From Alphaproteobacteria bacterium (GTDB lineage: Bacteria > Pseudomonadota > Alphaproteobacteria > UBA9219 > RFNS01): DNA of 64,000 bases. The notes under the pieces are model-generated. The model worked only from the letters and a program-made list of their open reading frames with translations. It ran no database searches and was not told where the DNA came from. The position numbers were made by a program, and so were the translations under genes. Shown here piece after piece: positions 43,477 through 52,097 of the stretch (position 1 is its first letter; every line of letters starts with the position of its first letter). Where the stretch lies: NCBI GenBank assembly GCA_016124955.1, contig WGMR01000009.1, positions 62,001 to 126,000 on the forward strand. The letters run 5' to 3'.

Positions 43477-43503
43477 CCCCGCCGCGACCCGGCGGGGTTT
43501 TTT
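43477..43503. terminator. bidirectional intrinsic terminator
   Basis: A perfect eight-base-pair stem CCCCGCCG/CGGCGGGG (43477-43484 with 43490-43497), with A residues on the left and six T on the right. It serves both the BAX-inhibitor gene and the convergent HAD gene. Confidence 0.88.
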
Positions 43504-44093
43504 CATACCACCGTTTTGTGCTTGACCAGCTCCAGCATCGGCAGATCGTGCGGCGCGTTGCCGTAACCGTAGCTTTCCGCGAACGGCCCGTTTTGCTCCA
43601 TATAGGCGCGCACGCGCGCCGCCTTGCCTTCCCGCACGCAATTGCCTGCCGTCATGGTCGATGAAACCGTGCCGCGTTCGATCAGCAAATCGGTGGCGAT
43701 CACTGCATCATATGGCAATTCATCGAGCAGGGCGGGCATATAGAGCGTCAGCGCGCCGCTGGCCACCACGATATGATGCCCCGCCGCCTTATGTTCGTAC
43801 ATTTTATCGACCATGGCCGGGCGCAGCCTGCGCCAAGACCGGATTTTCACAAGCGCGGCATCGAGTGCGGCGAGTTTGCGCCCCTTAAGCAGGCGGTCGA
43901 GCAGGCGCTGTTTGATAAAATCGCGCGCGTTGGCGGGCCGCGTAAACAGGCAGGCAAGCAGCGTGTCGGTCAGCGCGCCGGTCGTGCGCGGCCAGCCGCA
44001 GGCGAAGGCCAGGAACGGCACAAAACTGTCGCCCTTCACGATTGTATGGTCGCAATCGAATATGGCGATGGTCTTTTTCGTCTTATCCTTCAT
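43503..44093 (-). CDS. HAD-IB family phosphatase
   Basis: A 196-residue haloacid-dehalogenase-type phosphatase. The nucleophile motif is FDCDHTIVKGDS; motif II Ser is in IVVASGAL; the Lys is in CVREGKAARV; and the metal site is YGYGNAPHDLPML. Likely acts on a phosphomonoester such as a phosphoserine-like or lipid phosphate substrate. It lies 21 bases downstream of hemY on the same strand. Confidence 0.88.
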   Translation of the reverse strand: MKDKTKKTIAIFDCDHTIVKGDSFVPFLAFACGWPRTTGALTDTLLACLFTRPANARDFIKQRLLDRLLKGRKLAALDAALVKIRSWRRLRPAMVDKMYEHKAAGHHIVVASGALTLYMPALLDELPYDAVIATDLLIERGTVSSTMTAGNCVREGKAARVRAYMEQNGPFAESYGYGNAPHDLPMLELVKHKTVV

Positions 44094-44114
44094 GCGCGTA
44101 TCCCTGCACCGAAA

Positions 44115-45455
44115 TCAGGCCTGGCCCGTCGTCGTCAGTTTTTGCGGCTTTCCGCCGCCCGCATAGCGGCTTTGCCCCGGTGCGCGCCATTCAAGCGTCG
44201 CGAAATCCCCGCAATGGGCGCAGCTCGCCTGCCATTGCACGGAAGCGCCGCCGCATGCGGTGCAAAGCCACTGCGCCTCCACGGGCGCTTCGGCGGCGCG
44301 CGTAAGCCAGCGGGCCGCCGCGGCATGATCGCGGTGTTCTTCCTGTTCAATAACGGCCATCAGGCGGAAAGCGCGCCTGTCGCCGACCGCGGCGCTTGTG
44401 AGCGCGAGCAAATGCCGCCGCGCTTCACCCCACAGCCGCGCCCCGATAGCGGCTTCGGCGCAAGCAATCCGGCTTTCGCTGTGCGCGATGTTGTGGCGGG
44501 CGAGGTTTTCGAATTTTTTCAGGCGCCCGAGCGCATCGCCGTTATCCTGCAATTGTTTATACAGACGGGCCAGTGCCGGGTGCGGGGTTTCGCGCCAGCC
44601 GCGCTCGATCGTGTGGCGCGCGGCCCGCTCGTGCCCGCCTTCGATTTGCGCCCTCGCAAGCTCGATCACCGCAGGCAACCAGCGAGGCCGCATATGCGCC
44701 GCCTTTTCTGCCGCTTGCAGCGCCGCTTCGTGCGCGCCCTTGCGTGTTAGTTCCTGCGCCTCGGCGGTCAGCAGCGCCGCTTGCCGCTGCCGTGCTTCAT
44801 CGCGCGGCAGGGAGCGGTTGAGCATGGCTTGCTTCAGCGCCTCGCCCGCGCCGATCCACTCGCCGCGCCGCGCCGCGAGCTCGAGCTTCACCATCTGCAG
44901 CCAGGGCGTTTCGGGCCTGATGCGCTCAAGTCTGCGCGCCAGCGCATCGGCCTCATCCCACTTGCCGGCACGGAGCGCCGCCGTGATCAGGCCGCGAAAG
45001 CCAAGCACCGCGCCTTGCGGATCGCGTGCCAGTTCTTCGAACAGCTCTTCCGCCGCATGCGTATCGCCCGCCAGCTGTGCCGCCTGCGCCTGCAAAAGCT
45101 TTGCCGCCGTGCCGTTTCCGAGCAGCTTGCGCACCGCGATGGCCTTGCGCCCGGCTTCGGCGGCGTCGCCCGATGCTACCGCGACCAGCCCTTCGGTCAG
45201 CTTTGCGTGGCCGCGCTCCAGTTTGTGCAGATCGCCGCGCATTTTCCAGCGGGCGGGGCTGAGATAGCGCAGCAAGCGGTAGATAAAAAGGCATGCAGCC
45301 AGCAGCAGGAAAGCACCAGAGGCCAAAAGGGCGGCCGATGTTTTAATCTCGTAGCCAAGCCAAACAATGGTGACGTCACCCGGCCGCGCTGCCAGCCAAA
45401 CCGCCAGCGCCACCAGCGCGGCAAGTTGCAGGGTAAACCATATAAGTCTTCTCAC
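44115..45455 (-). CDS. hemY: HemY-like TPR membrane protein
   Basis: A 446-residue protein with two N-terminal membrane helices (LIWFTLQLAALVALAVWLAA; AALLASGAFLLLAACLFIY) followed by TPR-like helices and a C-terminal zinc ribbon, CTACG and CAHCG. The HemY domain begins with PGDVTIVWLGYEIKTS. GTG start overlaps the hemD-mitofilin stop (GTGA). Its biochemical role in tetrapyrrole metabolism is unsettled. Confidence 0.88.
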   Translation of the reverse strand: MRRLIWFTLQLAALVALAVWLAARPGDVTIVWLGYEIKTSAALLASGAFLLLAACLFIYRLLRYLSPARWKMRGDLHKLERGHAKLTEGLVAVASGDAAEAGRKAIAVRKLLGNGTAAKLLQAQAAQLAGDTHAAEELFEELARDPQGAVLGFRGLITAALRAGKWDEADALARRLERIRPETPWLQMVKLELAARRGEWIGAGEALKQAMLNRSLPRDEARQRQAALLTAEAQELTRKGAHEAALQAAEKAAHMRPRWLPAVIELARAQIEGGHERAARHTIERGWRETPHPALARLYKQLQDNGDALGRLKKFENLARHNIAHSESRIACAEAAIGARLWGEARRHLLALTSAAVGDRRAFRLMAVIEQEEHRDHAAAARWLTRAAEAPVEAQWLCTACGGASVQWQASCAHCGDFATLEWRAPGQSRYAGGGKPQKLTTTGQA

Positions 45456-47221
45456 GGCGCCGGGCCTTCTGCCGCGGGCGTTTCTTCCGCGGCGGGCGAT
45501 GTGGCCGCCAGCGTCGCCGCGCCGCCCAGCATATCGCCTAATGTATTGATCTTTTCATCGATCAAAAGCCGCGCTTGCGCGTCCGCCAGCCACGGCGCGA
45601 TATCTTTTTGCGCCGTTTCGGGCAAGGTTTTTGCCAGATGCAGCGCGCCCGCAATATCGCCGCGCTGCAGCGCGGCCTGCATATCATAGAGCGTGCGTTC
45701 ATCCCCTTCGCCGCCCTCGCCGAGCTTGCGCACGGAAACCAGCGCCTGCAGCCCTGCGCCGATACGCTCCCACCAGCTGGCGGCGCGTTCCTGCCGCGCC
45801 GAGGTTAGCGCGGAAGCCGCCAGCGCCGTAAGGCGGGTTTGTAACATCGGCAGCGTCGCGGCACCCGAAGCCGCGGCATCGCCCAGCTTTTCGCAATCGG
45901 CGGCGATGGCGTCCGTATCCTTTCCGGCGGCGGCGCAAAAACTTTCGAGCGCGGCTGTAAAGGGCGCGGCCATTGCCGCCGCTTCGCGCAGCCGCAGATA
46001 AGCGATGGTGACGGCGCGCGTGCCGGTTTCCCCGCCTTGCGATGCCGTTGCCGCAACTTTTTGCAAACCGGCCTCAAGCGCGGCAATGGTGGCGCGCAGC
46101 GCGGCCAGTTCGGCATCACCATCCTGCTCGTTTGTTTCTTTGGCTGCGGCCGTAAGCTGGCGTTCAAGATCATCCATGCGTGCCGCCAATGCTTCGTTCT
46201 TTTCGACGATGCGCTGCATTGCCTCGCTGTCTTCCGCACCCCGTTCGTCGCCCAGCCCAGTGATACGGAGCAGGCCTGCGGGAAGCAGCGGCATCCACAA
46301 AGGCTGGGTCAGCGCGGCCAGCGCGATCAGCAAAGCAAGAAATGCGATGAAAGCGCCCCCGCTGCGCGTGGCTTGCTTGCGTGGCGGCGTTGCGGGCGGC
46401 GCGGCGGGCTTTTCTGGCTGGGTCACGCGTTCCTCGTTTTTCCGTTCGGCGGCGGCTGTGCCGGAGCTGGATTTTCCGGCTGCGGGTTTGGCAGCGGCAG
46501 GACAAGCATTCTTCAGTGCGGTCAACAGGCTTTCGGTATCCGGATGCGCGGCGGCAACGATTTCCCGCCACGGCACCGCGCCTGCAGCCTTGCTTACGGC
46601 GGGCGATAAAGTGACCGCCAGCATGGACCGGCAAGCATCTTCAAGGCTAGCACGACCGATCAAATCGGCAAAGACGCCGGCGCTTCGGGGCGAATAAAGC
46701 AGCACGGCATCGATCTTGCCCTGCTTCAGCAGCTTTCGCGTTTTCGCGTTCAGCTCTTCCGCCACTTTGGCGCGGTAAACTTCCCATGCCCGGACCGTGA
46801 AGCCCGCCGTCTGCAGCCCTGCCGCCGGTTCGGCGGCGGTATGATCGCCGACGATGTGGAGCAAGGCGCCCTTGCCGGGGTTGCGTTCGGCGGCGATAAG
46901 CCCGGCCAGCGCCGCGCCATCCCCGCCCGCATTGATGATGCGATCGATGCCAAGCCCTTCGAGCGACGCGGCGGTTTTATCGCCCACCGCATAGAAGGGC
47001 AATGCCTGCAGCTGCCCCGGCACTTGCTGTTCGTGCAAAATCTGTGCGGTATGGGCGCTTGTGACGATGGCGGCTTGCAGCCCCGTCATATCGGGGCGCG
47101 AAAACCTGCTGGCCTCGATGATCAGCAGCGGATCGGTGATGCAGTTATAGCCCTCCTTGCCAAGGCGCAGCGCAAGCGCATCGGCATCTTCCCGGGCACG
47201 GACAACCAGAATCGTCGGCAT
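45452..47221 (-). CDS. hemD: fused uroporphyrinogen-III synthase and mitofilin/Mic60-like protein
   Basis: A 589-residue two-part protein. The first 240 or so residues are a HemD domain (ILVVRAREDADALALRLG; VTSAHTAQIL; FYAVGDKTAASL; DAVLLYSPRSAGVF), which closes hydroxymethylbilane to uroporphyrinogen III. A Pro/Ala linker leads to one membrane helix (AFIAFLALLIALAALTQPLW), then a coiled coil and a mitofilin-type C-terminal domain (RGDIAGALHLAKTLPE). In many alphaproteobacteria these are separate neighbouring genes. ATG 47221 is chosen because upstream codons overlap the hemC end. Confidence 0.87.
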   Translation of the reverse strand: MPTILVVRAREDADALALRLGKEGYNCITDPLLIIEASRFSRPDMTGLQAAIVTSAHTAQILHEQQVPGQLQALPFYAVGDKTAASLEGLGIDRIINAGGDGAALAGLIAAERNPGKGALLHIVGDHTAAEPAAGLQTAGFTVRAWEVYRAKVAEELNAKTRKLLKQGKIDAVLLYSPRSAGVFADLIGRASLEDACRSMLAVTLSPAVSKAAGAVPWREIVAAAHPDTESLLTALKNACPAAAKPAAGKSSSGTAAAERKNEERVTQPEKPAAPPATPPRKQATRSGGAFIAFLALLIALAALTQPLWMPLLPAGLLRITGLGDERGAEDSEAMQRIVEKNEALAARMDDLERQLTAAAKETNEQDGDAELAALRATIAALEAGLQKVAATASQGGETGTRAVTIAYLRLREAAAMAAPFTAALESFCAAAGKDTDAIAADCEKLGDAAASGAATLPMLQTRLTALAASALTSARQERAASWWERIGAGLQALVSVRKLGEGGEGDERTLYDMQAALQRGDIAGALHLAKTLPETAQKDIAPWLADAQARLLIDEKINTLGDMLGGAATLAATSPAAEETPAAEGPAP

Positions 47222-47234
47222 GGGCAGCAGTATA

Positions 47235-48188
47235 TTAGGCTGCTTTGAAGAAGCCAGAGGGTAGTTTGGCGCGCAGGCTTTTGCCCAAAGCTTCGCCCAT
47301 ACGGGCGGCATCGGCGGCGGGGCCGGTGGCATCGACGCGCATCAGGTCGCTGCCGTCCGGGCGCGCCACAAGTCCGTCCAGCCGCAGCGTAGCATCGTCG
47401 ATCCAGCGGGCATGCGCCCCTATCGGCGTGGAGCAGGACCCGTCCAGCGCGCGCAGAAAGCCGCGTTCGGCGGTAACGGGCGCCCAGCTGCGCGGATCGT
47501 TGATGGCCTGCGTATAGGTGTTGCAGCGTTCGTCCTTGCGGCGGATCTCGACCGCGATCGCGCCTTGCCCGGCGGCGGGCAGGATCACTTCGGGCTCGAC
47601 GATCGAGGTCACTTCCTGCACGAGCCCGAGCCGTTGCATGCCGCTGAGCGCGAGGATGGCGGCATCGACATCGCCGTTTGCCAGCTTGCGCAAGCGCGTA
47701 TCGACATTGCCGCGGAACGGCACGATTTTAAGATCGGGCCTGCGCGCGATAATTTGCGCGCTGCGGCGCGCGCTTGCGGTGCCGACCACGGCGCCTTCGG
47801 GCAATTCATCGAGCGAAGGCGCGAGCTTGGATATAAAGGCGTCGCGCGCATCGGCGCGCGGCAGCACGGCGGAAAGCTTCAGCGCATCGGTGGCGCGTGT
47901 TTCCACGTCTTTCAGAGAATGAACGGCGATATCGATGCGCTCTGCCATCAGCGCATCCTGCAATTCCTTTGTGAACCAGCTTTTGTTGCCGCCCATGCTG
48001 GTGAAAGTGCGCTCTTTGTGTTCGGGCCGCCAATCGCCTGCCGTTGTGATTTGCACGATCTGGATCGCGCCCGGCGCCAGCAGTTCGGACCATGCCTGCT
48101 GCAGGCGCAACTTGACCTCTTCGGCCTGGATGATGGCCAGTTTGCTGCCGCGGCTGCCGATGCGAATAGGGGCGAGGGATAAATTCAT
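47235..48188 (-). CDS. hemC: hydroxymethylbilane synthase
   Basis: A 317-residue enzyme joining four porphobilinogens. N-terminal IRIGSRGSKLAIIQA, the TTAGD region, and the dipyrromethane cofactor Cys in LDGSCSTPIGAHA are present. First gene of the hem transcript; hemD follows 13 bases after its stop. Confidence 0.96.
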   Translation of the reverse strand: MNLSLAPIRIGSRGSKLAIIQAEEVKLRLQQAWSELLAPGAIQIVQITTAGDWRPEHKERTFTSMGGNKSWFTKELQDALMAERIDIAVHSLKDVETRATDALKLSAVLPRADARDAFISKLAPSLDELPEGAVVGTASARRSAQIIARRPDLKIVPFRGNVDTRLRKLANGDVDAAILALSGMQRLGLVQEVTSIVEPEVILPAAGQGAIAVEIRRKDERCNTYTQAINDPRSWAPVTAERGFLRALDGSCSTPIGAHARWIDDATLRLDGLVARPDGSDLMRVDATGPAADAARMGEALGKSLRAKLPSGFFKAA

Positions 48189-48417
48189 GAAAAATTCCTG
48201 GCTGCGTGAAGGGGTGATCTTAAGAAGCTCTTTACCAAGGGCTATTTTATCAGGCGGGACAAATGATTAATCCGAATCGTTCAAAACCTACGATTCGGCA
48301 TTAACACATTTTTTACCTATAAATCAATGCTTTAGTTTCAAATGTGTGTGTTATTGTAGCTTTATGAGGAAAACACGGAAAACAACGCATCGGACACGCA
48401 TATCCGCGCACCGTAAA

Positions 48418-48660
48418 TCAGATGGCAACGTCAATATGCTGGCCGCGCTTCGGCGTCGCGCCAACGCCGCTATGGGCGGGCTGATGGCCATCCTTGGCGG
48501 TCGTGTGGGTGGAATTGCTCCGGCTGCTTTGATCGTTCGGATCAATCGCACGCGGGGAAATGGGCGGAGTCACCTGCTGGACCGGGCGCAGAACCGTAAC
48601 GGACTGGGTCTGCAGCACGGTCTGGGGCGCGGCCGGCAATGGTGGCGGAACGAGTTCCAT
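48418..48660 (-). CDS. hypothetical small Pro-rich protein
   Basis: An 80-residue protein, MELVPPPLPAAPQTVLQTQ..., rich in Pro, Gln, Thr and His, apparently disordered. ATG 48660 follows TTTTTAGG at good spacing. The opposite strand also has a long frame (48346-48738), but this one has the better ribosome site and a more protein-like composition. Function unknown. Confidence 0.5.
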   Translation of the reverse strand: MELVPPPLPAAPQTVLQTQSVTVLRPVQQVTPPISPRAIDPNDQSSRSNSTHTTAKDGHQPAHSGVGATPKRGQHIDVAI

Positions 48661-48858
48661 AATCACCTAAAAATAAATGCAAGTAATGTAAGTAATTTTC
48701 GCACGGCCTGCATGAAGGAACTATTAATCAATCCATGATTGAGTCATGGCGGCAAAAAAGCAGGGACTATTCAGGAATTTAACAGGGTCGCGAAAAATTA
48801 CCCTGTATTTGAGCCAATTGATGGCAATGACGAAAACCGCAATTTAACAGAAGTGTTC

Positions 48859-49989
48859 ATGATCGAAATGTCGGAAGCACATGTCAAACAACTGATGGCG
48901 CTCGCGGGCGACCGTTCCGATGTGGGGCGCAAGCAGCTCGCTGAGGCGATGGCCGATATGTTCGTGGGCGAGGCGGTTGTGCTTTCCGCGCGCGAACAGG
49001 AACTGATCAACGAGATTATCGATGAGCTTCTGGCCAACAGCAAGGTGCCGGTGCGCACCGGGCTAAGCCAGAAACTTGCGACATCGAACCGCGTGCCGCG
49101 CCGCCTGCTTATGTCGCTTGCCTGCGACCATATCGAGGTCGCGCAGCCGGTGCTTGAAAATTCCTCGATCCTTTCCGACGAAGACCTGGTTTATATCGTT
49201 TCCTCGCAGCCCGCCGACCATGCCAAGGCCGTTGCACACCGCAAGGCGGTTTCCGAAGCGGTGGCCGATGCGCTGGTCGTGACCGGCGATGTCGAGGTGA
49301 TGACGGTGCTGGCCACCAATCTTGGCGCCAGGATATCACCCAAAGCGATGACCGTGCTGGCCGAAGCCGCGCGTTTCACCGCCGCGCTGCGCGAACCCGT
49401 CATGCAGCGCCCGGAAGTGGACAAGGACACCGCAACCAAGATGTATTGGTGGGTCGGCGGCGAAATGCGCCGCTTTGCCATGAAGAAGTTCGGCATTCAG
49501 GCCGGCCAGATTGATGGCGCGCTGGAGCAGACGATCGACGAGATGCTCGGCAAGCACATGCTCGAGAAGAACGACGACGAGGCGATGAAGCAGGTGGCCG
49601 ATTGGCTGGCGGAGCGCGAGGCCGTGAACACAAAGACGCTGATCCAGGTGCTGCGCATCGGCCACTTCCGCCTTTTCAACATCCTGCTCGCGCGCATGAC
49701 GCGCCTTGATATCGCGGTGATCGACCATGTTGTGATCGAGCAGGGCGGCCGTTCGCTCGCGGCGCTGTGTCGCGCGATCGGCATCGACAAGCCGAACTTC
49801 GTTTCTCTGTTCCTGATTTCCCGCGGCGCCCGCCCGGATGACCAGGTTGTGCACCCGCGCGAACTGAGCCATGCGCTGGCGGCCTTCGACCGTATCAGCC
49901 TGCAGGTCTCGCAGCAGTTGCTTTCCGCCTGGCAAAAAGACCCCAGCTACCTGTTGCGCGGCGCCGCCGCCGTGCAGGCAGTGGAATAA
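48859..49989 (+). CDS. DUF2336 protein
   Basis: A 376-residue, all-helical, repeat-like cytoplasmic protein of the alphaproteobacterial DUF2336 family. Characteristic segments are KLATSNRVPRRLLMSLACD, VLENSSILSDEDLVYIVSSQ and LATNLGARISPKAMTVLAE. ATG 48859 is preferred; a TTG at 48739 would add 40 residues whose codon use is AT-richer and unlike the rest. Family function is unknown. Confidence 0.85.
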   Translation: MIEMSEAHVKQLMALAGDRSDVGRKQLAEAMADMFVGEAVVLSAREQELINEIIDELLANSKVPVRTGLSQKLATSNRVPRRLLMSLACDHIEVAQPVLENSSILSDEDLVYIVSSQPADHAKAVAHRKAVSEAVADALVVTGDVEVMTVLATNLGARISPKAMTVLAEAARFTAALREPVMQRPEVDKDTATKMYWWVGGEMRRFAMKKFGIQAGQIDGALEQTIDEMLGKHMLEKNDDEAMKQVADWLAEREAVNTKTLIQVLRIGHFRLFNILLARMTRLDIAVIDHVVIEQGGRSLAALCRAIGIDKPNFVSLFLISRGARPDDQVVHPRELSHALAAFDRISLQVSQQLLSAWQKDPSYLLRGAAAVQAVE

Positions 49990-50040
49990 CAGGGCTGTTT
50001 TCCCCGATCAAGAACGACACAAGAAAGAATGTTTGCGGTC

Positions 50041-50442
50041 TTAGCCGCCCGGTACCGGCTTTGGCGCCAGAGCGCCGTGCGCATAGTGTATGAGCGAATC
50101 GACGGCGAGGACGGCATAGAAACCTGCCATTGCGCCAAGCATCAGGCCGAAACCGAAAGCCGCCCTTCGGTTATCCATTTTATCCTGGCCTTTTCCTCTT
50201 ATCCGGCAAAAGACCGAAGTGGCTGCGCCGGCCACCGCGAGAGCAACTATGCTGCTTGCTATGGCCGCACCCGCGCTTATGCCGAACGGCAAGCCTACCG
50301 TGGCGGCGGCAAGCGAAAACACGGCATAAATGCCGCCCGCGCCCGCAAGTCCGGTATAAAAACCGCGCCGCCCGTTGGGGGTTAACCCACGCCCAAGCAG
50401 GCGATTGATTGCAGAAATCGGTTTGATGGACGGGGTTTTCAT
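50041..50442 (-). CDS. hypothetical membrane protein
   Basis: A 133-residue protein with three predicted membrane helices (GFYTGLAGAGGIYAVFSLAA; AAIASSIVALAVAGAATSVF; AAFGFGLMLGAMAGFYAVLA). ATG 50442 has an AAAGGA ribosome site. It ends Pro/Gly rich. Convergent with DUF2336. No family recognised. Confidence 0.68.
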   Translation of the reverse strand: MKTPSIKPISAINRLLGRGLTPNGRRGFYTGLAGAGGIYAVFSLAAATVGLPFGISAGAAIASSIVALAVAGAATSVFCRIRGKGQDKMDNRRAAFGFGLMLGAMAGFYAVLAVDSLIHYAHGALAPKPVPGG

Positions 50443-50564
50443 AAAATTCCTTTGGAAAAACCGGCAATTCAATAGGCGGTTTATAAAATAACCGCACCCG
50501 CTTCCGCAACAGAAACGTAAAAAAATTTTGCGCGTATGAATCGTGGTTAATGGGTGTGTATTGC

Positions 50565-51968
50565 CTAATACCCGCTGGCGATGCGTTCCACCAGTTCGCG
50601 CACGCTGGGGATGAACCCGTTCGCATAGAACGGATCCTTGCCGAAGCGGTAAGCGTTGTGGCCCGAAAACATGAGCTGGTTTTCGGTTTCATCCGAATGG
50701 CTGATTTTCTGCAATGTTTTCTGGATGCAGAAAGAACGCGGATCGGGCTTGCGGCCGGTGCTGTTATTGTGTTCGGCGTTCTGTGACCAGTTGGAAAACT
50801 GGCAGGCCGATAGACAGCCCATGCAATTGATCTGATCCTGCGTGATCTGCTGCGCGCGTTCGGGCGTGACGAACACCAGCGTGCTATCGGGCGTGCGCAT
50901 CGCGCGCGTAAAGCCTGCATCGACCCAGGCTTGCGCCCGCGCCCTGTCTTCGGGCACGAGGAAAACCGGCTTGCCGACGGGGCCGATCTGGAACGGGGCG
51001 GTATGTTCGCCCACTTCTTCGAGCGCGTAGGCGATTTGCCGTTCCGACCGTTCCGTCAATTCCTGCAAGAAGGGATTGCGCACGGCGGACGAATAGAAGC
51101 CGGTGGGCGAAAACTTGTTCAAATAGACATCGCCGTTCTGCAAAGTCAGCAGCCGTTCCTTCCACGCGTCCGAAATCGGGCTTTCGCGCGTAAGCAGAGG
51201 GCGCGTGCCGAACTGGAAGGCGATCGGGCCAAGTTCGGGGTTGTCGAGCCAATCTTCCCATTCGCTGATCCACCAGACGCCGCCCGCCATTACGATCGGC
51301 ACGTTATCCAGCCCGTATTCGCGCATCTGTTTGCGCAGCGCGAGCACGCGCGGGTACGGGTCTTCCGGCTTTTCCGGGTTTTCGCTGTTGGAAAGGCCGT
51401 TATGGCCGCCCGCCCGCCACGGATCTTCATAGACCACGGCCCCGAGCCATTCCTGCACCTTGCTGTAGGCGCGCAGCCATAGCGCGCGAAACGCCCGGCC
51501 GGATGAAACGATGGGGTAGTAATGCACGCCGTATTTGGAAGCGATATCGGCCAGTTTATAGGGCATGCCCGCGCCGCAGGTGATGCCGTTGATCAGGCCC
51601 TTCGCGCCTTCAAGGATGCCGTGCAGCACGCGTTCGGCGGCGCCCATTTCCCAAAGCACGTTCATGTGAATACGCCCGGCGCCGGATGCGATTTCGTGCG
51701 CGATGCGCGCCTGCGTGATGCCGCCGCGGATGGCGTAGGCGACCAGCTCTTCGTGCCGGTCCTTGCGGGTGCGGCCCTTGTAGGTTTGGGGAATAACGTT
51801 GCCGCGCTCGTCATAGCTGTCGGCGTTGACGCCGGAAAAAGTGCCGATGCCGCCCGCCGCCGCCCATGCGCCGCTGCTGCGGCCGCTGGATATGGAAATG
51901 CCCTTGCCGCCTTCAATCAGCGGCAGCACCTCGCGGCCCGACATAAGAAGTGCATTCAGTGCTTTCAC
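50565..51968 (-). CDS. nitronate monooxygenase-like FMN protein with C-terminal Cys cluster
   Basis: A 467-residue TIM-barrel flavoprotein of the 2-nitropropane dioxygenase family. Motifs are GGKGISISSGRSSGAWAAAGGIG, NGITCGAGMPYKLAD and PIVMAGGVWW. The last 100 residues add INCMGCLSACQFSNWSQ and NNSTGRKPDPRSFCIQKTL, possibly a metal or Fe-S site. GTG 51968 is chosen because GAGGGG precedes it at ideal spacing. The substrate is unknown. Confidence 0.85.
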   Translation of the reverse strand: MKALNALLMSGREVLPLIEGGKGISISSGRSSGAWAAAGGIGTFSGVNADSYDERGNVIPQTYKGRTRKDRHEELVAYAIRGGITQARIAHEIASGAGRIHMNVLWEMGAAERVLHGILEGAKGLINGITCGAGMPYKLADIASKYGVHYYPIVSSGRAFRALWLRAYSKVQEWLGAVVYEDPWRAGGHNGLSNSENPEKPEDPYPRVLALRKQMREYGLDNVPIVMAGGVWWISEWEDWLDNPELGPIAFQFGTRPLLTRESPISDAWKERLLTLQNGDVYLNKFSPTGFYSSAVRNPFLQELTERSERQIAYALEEVGEHTAPFQIGPVGKPVFLVPEDRARAQAWVDAGFTRAMRTPDSTLVFVTPERAQQITQDQINCMGCLSACQFSNWSQNAEHNNSTGRKPDPRSFCIQKTLQKISHSDETENQLMFSGHNAYRFGKDPFYANGFIPSVRELVERIASGY

Positions 51969-52097
51969 GGCAAACCCCTCATTCAAAGACAAACTATAAC
52001 AACGGCCGGGGGCGCTAGGCCAGTCCCATAATGGCAACGCCGCAGAAGTCCGCCTGCGCGCCCCCGCCCCGACCGGGGAAGGGGCGCGCGTAAGCGG

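Noticed and set aside
48216-48232. TTAA-N7-TTTA near the hemC start as a third CtrA box
   Set aside because: The second half-site has a mismatch, so it does not meet the consensus used for the other two.
48346-48738. A 130-codon plus-strand frame before DUF2336
   Set aside because: Arg-rich composition typical of an antisense frame; the minus-strand frame 48418-48660 has a better ribosome site and composition.
52052-52093. GC-rich inverted repeat after pnp as its terminator
   Set aside because: Stem is good but there is no T run on the minus strand, so an intrinsic terminator cannot be claimed.
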